Shown: positions 27,151-39,240 of the stretch, one piece after another
Position numbering within the stretch: the first letter of the stretch is position 1
How the letters are laid out: every line of letters begins with the position of its first letter
Assembly (NCBI GenBank): GCA_024362935.1
Contig: JANCRA010000014.1
Location: 5,537,001-5,601,000 of the forward strand
Length of the DNA stretch: 64,000 nt
From: Setophaga petechia
Taxonomy: Eukaryota > Chordata > Aves > Passeriformes > Parulidae
Reading direction: 5' to 3'
Position numbers and translations under genes: made by a program
Notes under the pieces: generated by a model
Seen by the model: only the letters and a program-made list of their open reading frames with translations
The model's database searches: none
What the model was told of the DNA's origin: nothing

Positions 27151-29142
27151 TTGAATGGGATTTATCATAAAATATTGTGGAGGATACAGTCTGAATATGT
27201 GTTACAAATTGGCTGAATTAAAAATAATCCAAGGAAAGCAAGCTTTTGGGAGACTGAAAATTTTAGGAAATGAGTTCATAAGCTGTTTAGCTCTGACCCA
27301 AAGTCCCCCGGTGCCAAGAAAAAGAGAGGCAAGAAAATAAGAACAGAATAATTTCTTAGAGGACCACAGTTATGTTGTCTTAATTTTAACCTCCTAAATT
27401 TTGTCCAGTAATCAGACTCACTGTTGAACTAACAGTATCTCACTGGAGTAGAGGGTAGAGAATTTGGCCTAGCAGTGTTTGGTTAGTGTGATTTACAGTG
27501 GAAGATTCCCCCCCAACTATTTATCTCAGCAAGGCTGTTGTACTGAGGGCGGGATAGATGATATTTTGGTTGGACCTTAAAGAGATATGTGGTATGTTTT
27601 CCCAAAAGACTTTACCAGATATCTCAATACAAACAACAGAGTTGCTGAAGAACACATTCTGTGGGATTCCATACCAAGCTTGACTGAAGTCCACTTCTCA
27701 AAATGACAGAGCCTACCCTTTTGCTCAATTTTCACAAACTGAAAACACTTACAGTTTTCACCATGTGATGGAAATATTGTACTTGTGAACAACAACCAAG
27801 AGAATCACCAAACCCTTAGAATTCAATTTAAAATTTAAATAGATGTTTATGGGGTAGGGGAGATAAAAAGAGAGTGCATAATTTCCAACCACAAATAACA
27901 TTTGTAGCTATGGAAACATAGGACAACCTAAGAAAAATAAATAAGAGCTGTAGAATCTTTGCCTGAGAAGGTTATGAACATTATCCCTTTTCTTAATCTT
28001 ACCTAGATGCTTTTCAGGTCTTTTCTCTCCTTTTGAAGCAATGAATGATGACCACTTCTCAAAGTAGTTAAATGTATATAAAAGAATCTGGAAGCCAGAA
28101 TACGAAGTGGTGTTTCTTTAAGGGCTTTAAGATGGTTGCTTTGATTTATAGATAGAAGATCTTGTCCCTAGACTACAGATGAGTGCAGCCAAGTGACATG
28201 GCCTTTCTAGGTCTGTTGGCCCTGAGACCTTTTTTACTGTACGTGTGTGTCACTGTGGTGACATCCCATAGAGTTTGTCACACTGAAGGACTAAATACAT
28301 AACTTCACCCTGAGTAACACCTGAGTCACCAGCAGGTCTCCTTTAATCTCTTTGCCTATGCAGCCCAACATTACCTCTGCTGCTGTTTCATAAATAAAGG
28401 GGTCCCCCCCTTCTCAAAGCCACAGGAAAAGAACACTTCAGTTGTTACCCAGCAGTGTTTTAATCCTAAGAGATAATGCCAAGCTATTTCAATGGACCAT
28501 TACTGTAGAGTTACATCTAAGTAAGTGAGGAGAAATTAGCTCAAGTAGACTCCATTTTGCTTCTCTGCCGAATGGATGTATTTCCCATGTGTCAGAGATT
28601 CCGTGGATTTCTTTTGTTCCCTTTTTTTCTCTGGAAAAACCACACTGAGTACAAACATACATCGGCATCCCACAGTGTATGAAGAGGCCCTGGTAATCTT
28701 ACCCTTTTAAGAAATGTGGCATATGCCCAGCACTTTTGGATTGCATTTTATTTGTAGGAATACAGGCTATGAAAACCCTCTTCCCCACTGAGGAAGAAAA
28801 GCCTGTTAACTTGTCAGCCTGCATCTGAAAGGCCAAGGGTTCAAAGCTGCTCATCAGTGTTGGTTGACATTCCCCCTTAGAGCCTTAGGAAGTATCAAGT
28901 TTGCCAGTTATTGACTGCATTGCTGAGTTATCTCTTGTATAAGCACAATTTCCATAAAGGACATAAGGCCAGGGACATGTTCACAGGCATGGTTGATTTG
29001 ATTTTCTCATTTCTTGTTTTCTCTAAACATATTTCCCTCAAATATTAAATCGTAACAATATTATTGATTGTGTTCTGCTCATGGAGCAATAGCATCTATT
29101 TGACTTTTTACTTTTTTTTTTTCCACTTAATGATTTGCTCAG

Positions 29143-29328
29143 AGTGTGGAAGGAAGTGGAGGTGATGAAATACCTTTGTCCCTTGGAGATGAGGGCATTC
29201 CAATAGAGACCAGCAACATGACAATATGGGATCTGTTTAGCACCACAACAGACCAGGCAGAGTCCCTGAACACAAAACCTTTCTCTGCCTTTCAGAAAGA
29301 GAGTCAGGACTTCACATCTAGACCTTAA
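29143..29328 (+). other. Possible terminal coding exon, unidentified
   Basis: A pyrimidine-rich tract with a run of T (about 29105-29123) leads to TTTGCTCAG ending at 29142, a credible 3' splice site. The frame from 29143 (phase 0) stays open for 61 codons to TAA at 29326-29328. The product is acidic and Ser/Thr-rich (starts SVEGSGGDEIPLSLGDEG, with an Asn-Met-Thr glycosylation sequon and a TIWDLFSTTTDQAES stretch), unlike the Cys/Trp/Leu-heavy chance frames elsewhere. An AATAAA lies at 29361-29366, about 33 bases after the stop. An in-frame TGA at 29131-29133 shows the frame must begin at the splice site if real. No family recognised, no membrane segment, and no partner exon found in the window. 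Could well be chance. Confidence 0.2.
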
Positions 29329-31079
29329 TAGTAAAACACCATGTTTTTCTTCAATTAGCAAATAAATTCCCACATGATTTGAATAATTCTGGAGGAAAAT
29401 TCTCCAGGAGCGCAATAATTGTAAAGTCAGTTGAGGGGAAAAACATGCCATGTATAATCTGCCCTGGGCAAAGAAAATGCATCAGGTTTTGAAATGCTGA
29501 ATGCTGGCAATTCAGCAGAAAGTGAGCTGTGGACAGAAACAGAGTGTGCAGCTGGTAGGACAACAGCAAGGATGTTTCAGTCAATTCTGTCTTTTTCCTG
29601 TTTACTGTGTGATTGCAAGTGAAGGGGTAATACCACTCAATGAGGCAAATTTCGTTCTTAGATTCATGCGCATAATTATCAGTGACCTTTTATATCTGAG
29701 AGAGAATTGATTTTGATGAGAGCTTTACCTCCTGCTCTTCATGCAGGGTCTTGCCCAATTTGTTTTACATGCTCAACAGTCATTATTTGGATGAACCAAT
29801 CATGGAGATGGGCTATTATTGATAGATCTTCCAGGAAACATGTCAAAGGTAAGTAAAAATAAATAAAACATGAAATTAACATGAACATGGGTTTTTCCTA
29901 ATCAGATACATGTTTCTGTCGCTCTTGCTCAAGAGGCACAATTTAACCAGGAGAATGCCATTGATATGAAAGGTTTATTAAGAAAAGCAATTCAACATGT
30001 CTGTCATCCACAAGGGAATACTGAAAAAAAAATAAATTATCCTCTAAAAAACATTTGTTGAAAGATGATCAAACAATCTTCTAAGGTTCTTTAAAATCCT
30101 GCAGCAAACTTTGTTTTTCTGAAACAGATCTGATCTCGAGGAACTGCCCGGTTTTCTGGCACACCAGAACAGGAGGTCAAAGGACTTTTATGACCCATTT
30201 TTAATGCCTATTTAGCAGGTGAGAGAAACAGGAATTGCTCAAGCTCATGTGTCTAACAATTTTTGGTGTAATGACTCAATGCCAAGTCCTGCATCTTCTG
30301 GAAGAATCTTTTTTGGGCACAGGAGGAGCTCTCATCTTTGTGACTCAGATGGAAGAGTGCTTTGTGTCTTGCAGAATGAAGGTCCAGATCTTGGTCTGGA
30401 TGGTTGACAGTAGCACAGTGTATGCCAGAATTTCTCTCTGCCTTTGTGAAAAGCAGTAGATGCTCAGTGCCCACGTGTCTCTACTTGTTTATGGACAAAA
30501 CTGGGCTCTTAAAATTAATGAATGCTTTTCAAGAATTTTGTGCAAACAGTTTGCTTCAGTGAGTCAGTAGCAGAAGTATGAATAGAGCACAGGGCTCCTC
30601 ACTCCTGGCCCTGTGCGCCAACCACCAAGACCATTTACTTTTCTAGCCAGCGCCAGAGTGAAGATGTGAAAATACCACAAGCAAAACTTTTTATTTTTAA
30701 TTTTTTTCAACTTTTCCACTCAGTTCTGCAGACTCAGGCAGTTTGGTTAGCTCTCCACGTTGAGCGAGAAGTTAATATTGGCTTTGCCGTGGAGTTTTTC
30801 ACTTCTAGGTGTATGAAAGATGAGTCTTTCCTCCTGCTTTCCCCACTGACCTCTGCTTGAAGGTGAGTGGAGATGTGTGCTGGCTTACTTTTGCTTTGAA
30901 GAAACTGGTGCAGAAGGAGAGGGGAGTGAGGAAAATTCAGTCTATTGGGGTTCTGGCCCCGAGCTCCCGTTGGCAAAGAGCGAAGAGGATGGGGAGAAGA
31001 GGGAGGCCAGGAATAGCAAATGGCCCAGAGCCCCCATCTGTGCTGTTGATTCCATCCTCTGGTGATCCAGCCAGGGTAT
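29329..31079. other. Unique non-coding DNA
   Basis: No supported gene. AT-rich sequence with a few GC-richer patches (30600-30660, 30940-31080). Frames on both strands are short and overlapping. No mobile element recognised. Confidence 0.7.
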
Positions 31080-31660
31080 CAACAGCCCAGTTGTGCCCAG
31101 TCATTAAGGAGAGGCATGTCTGTAATTAATGGCAAAGGGCCTGATACAATAAAAGACATGTCTGCCTTTTCCACTGCGAAGCCCGCATAGGGCTGCGAAA
31201 GACGCCAAAGAAAATCAATGTTAAGCAGCTTGTATGGATTTGTGCAGACCTTTACAGTGCCAAAGTCCAGACATATTTCTCGTTGAGCTGAGTCCTCATA
31301 TGTTTTATTTATAATTTAATGCTAAAATTTATGAAGGAGGTGCATGGCAGAGGGAGAACCCATAACCTTGTCATTTCTTTTCTTAAAGCAGCAGCTACTA
31401 GATCTAGGAAAGAATTACGTCCTCCTCCTTCTATCTGACTCCCCAGCATAAAACTTCACGTGATAGAAATTTTATTCAGTCTGTGTTTGTTTTCAGTGAA
31501 TCAGCTGTACAGCTGAGGTGCCTGTTGCGTATCAGACAAGTTTTTATCAAAATCACTCACTGCCAATCACTCCTCTAAACTAAATCACCTCAGCTGTTAT
31601 TCATCAAGTGTGCCATGTTGCATTATGGGCTTTCATAACTCAGACACTTAAGGTATGAAA
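31080..31660. promoter_or_regulatory. Candidate enhancer cluster with E-boxes and an HNF4-like site
   Basis: This is the most motif-dense non-repeat block seen. It holds CAAAGTCCA at 31261-31269 within AGTGCCAAAGTCCA (resembles an HNF4/nuclear receptor site), a palindromic CACGTG E-box at 31457-31462, three CAGCTG E-boxes at 31502-31507, 31510-31515 and 31591-31596, and TAAT/TTTAT homeodomain-like runs near 31303-31330. It also carries several CpGs (31180-31210) in an otherwise CpG-poor window, suggesting constraint. Two CAGCTG sites two bases apart suit bHLH dimers. No coding potential is evident. Activity and target gene are unknown; boundaries are approximate. Confidence 0.4.
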
Positions 31661-31881
31661 GAAATTAATTGCCTGTATTATTTTCCATAAAAACAAATAA
31701 ACAGCACTAGGTACCTTTTTAAACTCAATCGGAGGATTGATTTTTAAATCAAATTGTATTTCATGAGAGTTCAAGCACTCACCACTAGAAGCTATAATCT
31801 TGGAACTTTAAATATAGATGCTGTAATTCCAGAATGTCACATGCTTTAAACATTGAAGTATAAACCATTGCCATAAGAAAA
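31661..31881. other. Unique non-coding DNA up to LTR insertion
   Basis: AT-rich flank without recognised features. Its last five bases (GAAAA, 31877-31881) are the left copy of the target-site duplication of the following LTR. Confidence 0.7.
31877..31881. repeat. Target-site duplication, left copy (GAAAA)
   Basis: GAAAA directly precedes the TG edge of the solo LTR and is repeated directly after its CA edge at 32468-32472. This fixes both boundaries of the insertion. Confidence 0.85.
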
Positions 31882-32467
31882 TGTTGTGGTTTAACCCCAG
31901 CTGGCAAATAAACATCACACAAATGGTCTCACCCTCCTCCACCAGTGGAATGGGGAAGAGAATTGGAAGAATAAAAGTGTGAAATATTGTGGGCTGAGAT
32001 AATTTTAATAGGTAAAGCAAAAGCCACACAAGCAAGCAAAGCAAAACAAGGAATTCATTCACCACTTCCCATGACAGGCAGGTGTCCAAACATTCCCAGG
32101 AAAGCAGGGCTCCATCATGTGTGACAGTGTCTTGGGAAGACAAATGTCAGAACACAAATCATAGCCCCTTCCTTCTTCTTCCCTCAGTTTTATATGCTGG
32201 AATATATTTCCAAATGGCTTGGAATATCCCTTGGGTCAGTTGGGATCAGCTGTTCCAGCTGTGTCCCCTCACAATCCCTTGTACCCCTCCCAATCTCCTC
32301 ACTGGTGGGGTGAGGAGCAGAAAGGGCCTTGACTCTGTGTTAAGTTCTGCTCAGAAACAACAAAAACATCCCTGAATTATCAACGCTGTTTTCAGCACCA
32401 AGCCAAAACACAATCCATACCATCTACTGTGAAAAAACCAAACTCAACTCCAGGCAAAACCAGCCCA
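31882..32467 (-). mobile_element. Solo LTR of an endogenous retrovirus (586 bp, minus orientation)
   Basis: The element has TG...CA ends and is flanked by perfect 5-bp direct repeats GAAAA (31877-31881 and 32468-32472), the signature of retroviral integration; five bases fits ERVL-type families. The plus-strand edge TGTTGTGGTTTAACCCCAG matches an LTR family widespread in birds. Orientation is set by promoter parts read on the minus strand: ATATAAA (32189-32195), then ATTAAA (32004-32009) about 180 bases downstream as poly(A) signal, then U5 ending CCACAACA. No internal gag, pol or env sequence adjoins it, so it is the product of LTR-LTR recombination. Open frames inside it are not genes. Divergence from the family pattern I recall suggests a moderately old insertion. 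The exact family name is not assigned. Confidence 0.9.
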
Positions 32468-33026
32468 GAAAATAAAAGAGGTACACATAAAAATATATTA
32501 AACATGACAGCAACATTAACAGCCTTGTTTGGAGAGAGGAAGTTTTCTTAACAGAATACATTATTTACTGGTCTCTACTGTATCATTCCACCATGATGTC
32601 AGGATTGCATTTTTCCTGGATGTGTGGGTCTGACATCAGCCACGTTTGTATTGCCATGCTCAGCTGAGACATCAAGGTGCAGGATTTCAGCTGGCATGAA
32701 TCCAACCAGATCAGCACTGCAGAGCCAGCTGAGCTTAATTGAACTGTGCTGGAAACCTAAAAGGGATGAAGCTGCCAGGGAAACAACATAGGTTCCTGCA
32801 ACGGGGATGACCCAGTGACAGGAAGAACCTCAAAATGTTTTGTTCTGCTGAATTGCCAATAACAGGTAGGAGTCCAAAACTCATACAAGACTCATGGGTA
32901 AGAATGCAATAGTTGCAAATATTTTTGTGTTCAGTTAAATTACCCAAATGACCTGGTTCAGCAGAATGTGAGCTGGGAGTCTCAGGGAAATGTCTGTCAC
33001 ATGAGATATTTAGTTAAGTTTAGTTA

Positions 33027-33125
33027 AACAGTTAAATATTACTACTTTTATAAGCAAAAAGAACAGAAACTCCACCTAATCCAAAACACCTCACATTTTC
33101 TTTGACAAAAATGTGTTTCCTGTTG
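33027..33125. repeat. Diverged dispersed repeat, copy A
   Basis: Begins AACAGTTAAATATT and continues through AATCCAAAAC (33078-33087) and a CTCA-ATTTT-CTTTG segment. The same ordered landmarks recur about 6.1 kb away at 39136-39240 in the same orientation, with small length changes between them (51 versus 56 bases between the first two landmarks). By eye roughly two-thirds of positions agree. It matches no avian element I recognise. Confidence 0.6.
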
Positions 33126-35944
33126 TATCTCTCCCCTTTTTGGGGGGCCTCAGATATGTCAGTTGTTTAAAAGATGTGACTGCCCTTATAAATGTATCGA
33201 AGATAAGCTAGGTTGTAAAGGATTCAGGTTCATGAACTGTGTTTATACAGTCTATTGTTTAGTACTCATGAATAATTGATTCTTGTCCTTCCTGCACAAA
33301 TATTCAATCAGATACCATTCAAATTGATAGCAGGTGTCTGATCTAGGAAAAAATGGCAATGTTCTTTGACTGGAGATGTGATTGTAATACAATTCTACTC
33401 CAGCCATGGGGTAAAGAAAAGTGTCACACATTTCAAATGGGACCTGTTGAGAGGGAGAGTTTCTAATTAAAACAGCATACCGTGTAATTGTCTGGCATGT
33501 TTTGGGTAAGCAATCATCCCAAAGAATGCTTATTGCATTTTATTTTTATGTGTGTTTGTGTGAAATGGAGGACGGATCATAATTTTTAAGAATTGCTTAT
33601 TTCTGGTGAGGGGTTTGGTTATGCAGACAAGAATAGTTCTATGTAGTCTGTAATTCCATAGTATCCTTATATACTCAATATTAAAAATCTGACTCTGATT
33701 TCCCCAAGACCATGTGATGACCAGGAGACATAGAATAATTGCATTATGTGGTATATTATTTGAGATCCAGTAAGAAGGTGCCTGTTCCTTAAAGCACAGA
33801 TTCTTTTCCAATGAATTACAACTTTCCACTATTGGTAGCTTCCTGTAAGTCACTTTATATACTAAAGGAAAAAAAAATGTGCATAGAAACAGAGCAGGGA
33901 GCAGGACCTGCTTTTACATCCTTGAACCTTGGAGCACTGCTCATTTCTTGCTTGGGGAGGTTTGTGGATGTGAACAAAGATATGGAAAGAGGAGCTGCAG
34001 AGTGAATATAGATATAAAACTGAAATTTTGCTCCCAGACACATGAAAATAAGTCTGAGGAGTCAGAGGTCCAAGATGTTCCAGCTAAAGTGAATACAAGT
34101 CTGATCATTGAATTAATCAAGACAAAAATAAGTTCTAAGTTGGGGTTAGGAAATACAGGGTACAGTCCACTTGTGATTAGCTGATATTAGTAGGAACTCT
34201 GGAAGAGCCATTGAGCAAATATGTAAGTTGTTTATTTTTTGGCCACTGTCATCCTAAAAATGTTTGTGGGAGGCCTCAGTCTTTGGAAGGGTCTGGAGGA
34301 GCAGGGATGATGTGCTCATGTGCTTTGCATAGGGACCCAAAGTCCCTATAGTCATGTGCTATGAAGAGGAAAAGTGCTTCAATTCCTTTTCATTCTTACC
34401 CAATCCATGGTTTTCCTTGCTGCAATATGCAATGGTGTTTTTAGTGTCAATGTTTTTAATTTGTTGTGCTGCTTCCCCTGTGTCCTCCCACCCCTGAGTT
34501 TAATGCTTAAAGACTGATAATTGGAAGCTCTGAAAATTGTTTTCTTCTGATTGCTAGCAAGGACAATTTTCCATATTTCTTTATGTACAGGACTTTATAT
34601 TTTCATCCTCTTTTCTATCAAAATGGCTCTGTAGGTGTAGAAAAGAGGTTCTGTTGTGTAGAATTCATGTCCATTCAGTCTTTGAGCACACACATTTGAC
34701 TACCAACATGGAAAGTTAACGTTGTTTACAGGTTATGTCTGCTCAGGACACAACACTGGTCCAATGAATGGTTGGTGACACTAGGATGAGACTTTTTTAT
34801 AGTCCTGGTAGATTTCCATGTTTGAACCAGGCAGCTGTTGTCATGGCATAGTTCTCCCACATTTTTCAGCTCACTGGCACTCATGTATTTCCAGAATATG
34901 GATTCAGCCATGGAGTGTTAACTCTCATGGTTTCCTGCATCTCAATTGTGGCTGGTAGTTCTTGAACGGTGTCAAGTACCTGCCCCCATGTCTGTCTCAA
35001 ACCCTCAGGCCCATCTTAAAACCCTCTGGTGCACTGGATCCCTCCTCTAGAGCTGTCTCACAGCTGTCCATGCACTTGTTCCATTCTGTCCCCCAACACT
35101 GAGAGACATTCCAGAAAGTTCCACCTGCCATACGAGTGCCAGCACCAAGGTGTGTTTCAGAGGGCTTTTCTCTTGTCGATTGAAAAGCCCGCATTGGGTT
35201 GCTCATTTGGGTAAAATGTTTCTGCTCTGGAGCAACATAAAATGTAGAAGTTCCTTTTCTTTTCTCTGTTCAATACTAAGCAACTGCCTGTTTGTGAAGG
35301 TTCAAACAAATGCTTCACTTACACTCTGTCTGCTCAGCACTCCGGTGCATAAAACCTCGTATTTTTAGGGAGTGCAGACCCTGAAGCCAGTAGCACACTA
35401 AAATGCTCAATCTTCCATAAATATTACCCTTCCCCTGACCTTCCTTCATTTTCCATGCTGGATTCCACTTCTGAATCTATTCATTTTGAATAGGCAGCAA
35501 AATCCTTCCCTGGAATAGACAACACAGGTACACCTTGCCAGCTGTAGCAGTTCGTAATGTATATATTATTGAAATATATATTGGCAGGGGTCTCTGAAAC
35601 CACAAGCAGAATCAGTTGTACCCAGAGAAACATACTTTCTTTCAGTAGCCTGAGTAGCCAATAATTACTAAAACTATCCTTCCCCTTTCCATAATTTCAG
35701 AAGATAACATAGTCTTTAGTTAGTTAGTGCACAAGGGACATAAAACATGAATCAGCTCTTCATAAAGACTTCTTTTTCCTGTGGTACCTTACAACTCTTC
35801 AGATGGAGCAGCTCACAAAGACAGCAATTTCTTTCTAAGGGCATTTAATGCTTGCTAGAGGTTTCAATTTGCCTGCCTTCCACTACTAGTGAAAGGTTCC
35901 CTTCAACTAAGCACAAACCTGCAACCCGTCCTGTGACCACCTTA

Positions 35945-36010
35945 CATGTGGAACCTTAGCACTGCACATCTGGAACCCTAGAACTGCACATGTGGAACTT
36001 TATAACTGCA
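35945..36010. repeat. Tandem repeat, 3 x 22 bp
   Basis: Three adjacent 22-bp units (35945-35966, 35967-35988, 35989-36010) of the form CATNTGGAACYYTANNACTGCA, each differing from its neighbour at a few positions. There are no spacers, so it is a minisatellite seed and not a spacer-repeat array. Confidence 0.92.
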
Positions 36011-39000
36011 GTGATATTTCCATCCCACTGCTAGAAACACGGTGGGGAAGGGGTGGCAAGGCTGGGACTTGGTTCCTGGCTCAGGTTCTCTTCCCTCTCC
36101 TGTTCCTTGGGAAGGACTGACAGCTTTGTTGACAGAGGTGTGACCTTGCAGTGGTATTTGTGAGGCACTGGCAGGGTGATACTGTGGGAGGCAAACAGAG
36201 AAGGGTAATTCCCTTGCAACTCAGAAAATGGCATTTGCATTATTTTTTCTGGCAGTCTCTGCACTCCACCTCAGGAATGATCCATAGCTTGTAAATTGTT
36301 GCTTGCATCAGTGTGTTTACAACTTTAAGGGCTCTGAAGAGCTGTCATACATACCAATTCTTGAGTACTTATGAATTTATTTGGAAGTGATGTGTATTTA
36401 CAATAGTCAAACACAGTGTGAACTGTATGCTGTGCACTCGAGGAGCAACCAGGCTGGAAGTCAGAGCAAGAGATGAGTTAGATAGAAGAAAACATCTTGA
36501 AATGCTACAGTAATGAGCATGAAACCCCAAAGTCAAAGCTTTTGGACTCTGCTAGTATTCCTCAGCTCTGAATTCTTCCCTTTTTTCTTTCCAATAACCA
36601 GGATTTGGTGATATATTCCCTGCACTACACTGGTTAGACACCACTTTTTAGGAAAACCCACCTGATAAGTGTCAGCTGCTGGAAGATATCACTGTCCTCT
36701 CCAATGCCTTGAAGCTGCACACTCTGGCATCTTTAGGAATATTTTTCCCCTCTGTACTTATTTTTATGACAATTCAACTCCATGACTTTGCTCATTCTTG
36801 AATGTGCAAAGCCAGGAAGCAGAGCTGGGTGTCACCAAGGATGTGGGTTCTGCCTGATCTGCAGTGGAAACCTCACCACTGGATTTGCTTGGAGTGGGAA
36901 GCTGGATGGCTTCTGTATATTCATTTGGAATTTTTAGCTATCTAACTCTCTCCCTAGAAGTTCTTAGAATAAGTCCATCAATCATTCAATTTTATAGGAA
37001 TGAAACACCAGCATGGATATCTGTTCATCAAATGCTAAATTATATTCTGACAATTGAGAGAATGAGGGAAGACATAATCATAAAAAAATGTAAGTGTTCT
37101 ATGTACCTTTTTCAAAGGAGAAAAACAAGGGTTCTGGAATTCATAAACAAGTCAGCCCAATCACTATTCCTGATAATACACTGGAACAAGTCTTTAAAAA
37201 ATATCTAAGTGTTCAGATGATAAGAGAGTTGTAAAAGGTAATGTAAGATTGAAGTGATTTGTTCTCAGCAAATCCATCTGACTTCTTTCTCTGAAAGAAT
37301 AACTAGCCTGGGGAAGGGGGTAAGATGTTTCTGAATTGTCCTGATTTCAGCTTTTGGTTTTGTCACACATAATGTCCTTGTGGGAAAAGAAAATTGCAGT
37401 GGAATGTGCACAGCTAAAGGAACTACACTGGGCACCATATTTTACATATCAAGAAAGCATATTATATTGACTGGAGGGTGACAGGAAAATCTGAAATTTA
37501 TAGAACATGATCTATGAAGAAAAGTTGTGGAAACTGATAAACCTACAGAGAAATCATGGTGATAGTCTTTCTAATATGAGAAAGTTATGCAAAGCCTGGT
37601 GCTTATTGTTCTCCTTCCACTTGAGGGAATTCAAAAGAAACCAATTTAATTTTCAGCCAAGATGCATTAGGATGACTGGGAGGAAAAGTTTCTAACCACA
37701 GGGGGAATTGAGTAATGATGCAGACTTCATCAGAGGGTTTCCAGAGCAGGCTAGACAGATGTTAGGGGGGTCTGGCACTGCTAAAGATTCCAAGGCTGGG
37801 GAGGTCCTGCCCAGGCCCAGGTTATTACCTGAGAACAGCAGCCCAGGAGGAAAGAGTAAAAGCTACTGCCAAGAGACTAAGAATGAGCAGTGGTTTTATC
37901 AGATGGTGATAAATGGCTCTTTCTTAGAGATGGGGATGATATTACTTTCTAAAAAAATAAAGTTCTTTCATCCTGAATTGATGGTGATATATACATTTTA
38001 ATTTATGTAGGAGAACACAATGTAAAATGTTATAAAGACACAGCATGCTAGTGATAGTCTATCAGAGACTCTGTTTATATATTGTGATAATAGCCCTAAC
38101 TTCTTATTTTAAACATCAGTTACACTGTGATCTAATAAAAGATTAGGGTTTTCTAAAGTAACTTTTACTAGATTTACATACATTTTTAGTTCACATACAA
38201 ATTTTTGTAGGCCTCCTGAGAACTTACAATAATAGGACAGGAGAGAATGATGCAGTATTCATTTTAATTTGCTTGTCTTGGAATGCCCTTTGCTGTTTAT
38301 ATTACAGATTTCAATATACATCTCAGAGGATCAGAGCAAGTATAAATATCTATACTGATTTAAAAATGTACCATTTTTAGAACCTGTCATATATTTTCTG
38401 GTAAGGCATGCTATTCATCATCTTCTGAAGACCATTTTTCTTAGAAATATGTAGAAGCATATATACAACTAATGTACAGCATCCCAAAAGCTGTAGCTGG
38501 GATCATAAATTAAGCCCAAAGTGCTCAATTTTAACTGTACCTTTTTGTGGTGGCTGTCTGGATCTGAGAGTGCTTTCAAATGTGAATGAAATGAGTTTCA
38601 CAAAGTTCCATAGAAGTTGATAGCTATTATTTGGCTTATGTCTATTATTGCATAATATAATCCTCCAGAGAAAATGCTGATTTTAAGATTATTATCCAGC
38701 TTGCTTGTGAAGCCTAAACTGAAAATCTGGTTATGTGTCTAAGGTAATTAAAAACTTTATTTTCTTTCTTCCCCCACCTCCTTACCTTCTGTAACTTCTA
38801 GTACTGGAATGAGCAGCAGAATGACATTAACATCATAATTTTTGGTGCATAGAGATTTTTACAGCTTTTGGTGACTTTCAGTGAGTCTTTATTCTAAAAA
38901 AACATATCCAGACAATGGGTACTGAGGAATGAATCAGTTGTGGGATATCACTTTGGTGTGCTGTCACTTGGCTGTTCTCATTTCCACTTGCTCCTTGGCA

Positions 39001-39135
39001 GTGACCTGTCTGCAGTTGCAGCTGAGCTGACTTTAAAAGTTTCTATCAATAACATTGCACAGGAACACATAAAGGAAATATAAATTACAGGTAATGATGG
39101 TGCTCAGGAGTGCTGAACCTTTAGCTCATTTATTG

Positions 39136-39240
39136 AACAGTTAAATATTGCCACTTTTGTAAGCTAAGGGGAAAAAAAGGAAACCTCACTAAATCCAAAA
39201 CTTCTCATTTTGTCTTGCATAAAAGCATTTGTTTGCTCTT
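39136..39240. repeat. Diverged dispersed repeat, copy B
   Basis: Same landmarks as the copy at 33027-33125: AACAGTTAAATATT at 39136-39149, AATCCAAAAC at 39192-39201, then CTCATTTTGTCTTG. Similarity may continue weakly to about 39290. It is followed at about 39310-39450 by AT-rich, motif-bearing unique DNA (GATTAAATTGAC, CCAATTAGCATC). Confidence 0.6.

Larger units (their letters stand above)
16703..29142. other. Unique non-coding DNA
   Basis: No supported gene. Contains a T19 run (17097-17115), a 13-bp direct repeat spaced 20 bp (CTGTAAAATCATA at 18546 and 18566), a T9C array (22921-22950), an (AG)7 run (26650-26663), and candidate regulatory blocks at 19800-20330 and 26880-27150. A minus-strand frame at 26283-26570 has some protein-like composition (see findings) but no recognisable domain. 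The segment 20790-21020 is GC-richer with few CpGs. Confidence 0.7.

Noticed and set aside
35945..36010. CRISPR-like short repeats
   Set aside because: The units are directly adjacent with no spacers and the sequence is vertebrate, so this is a minisatellite.
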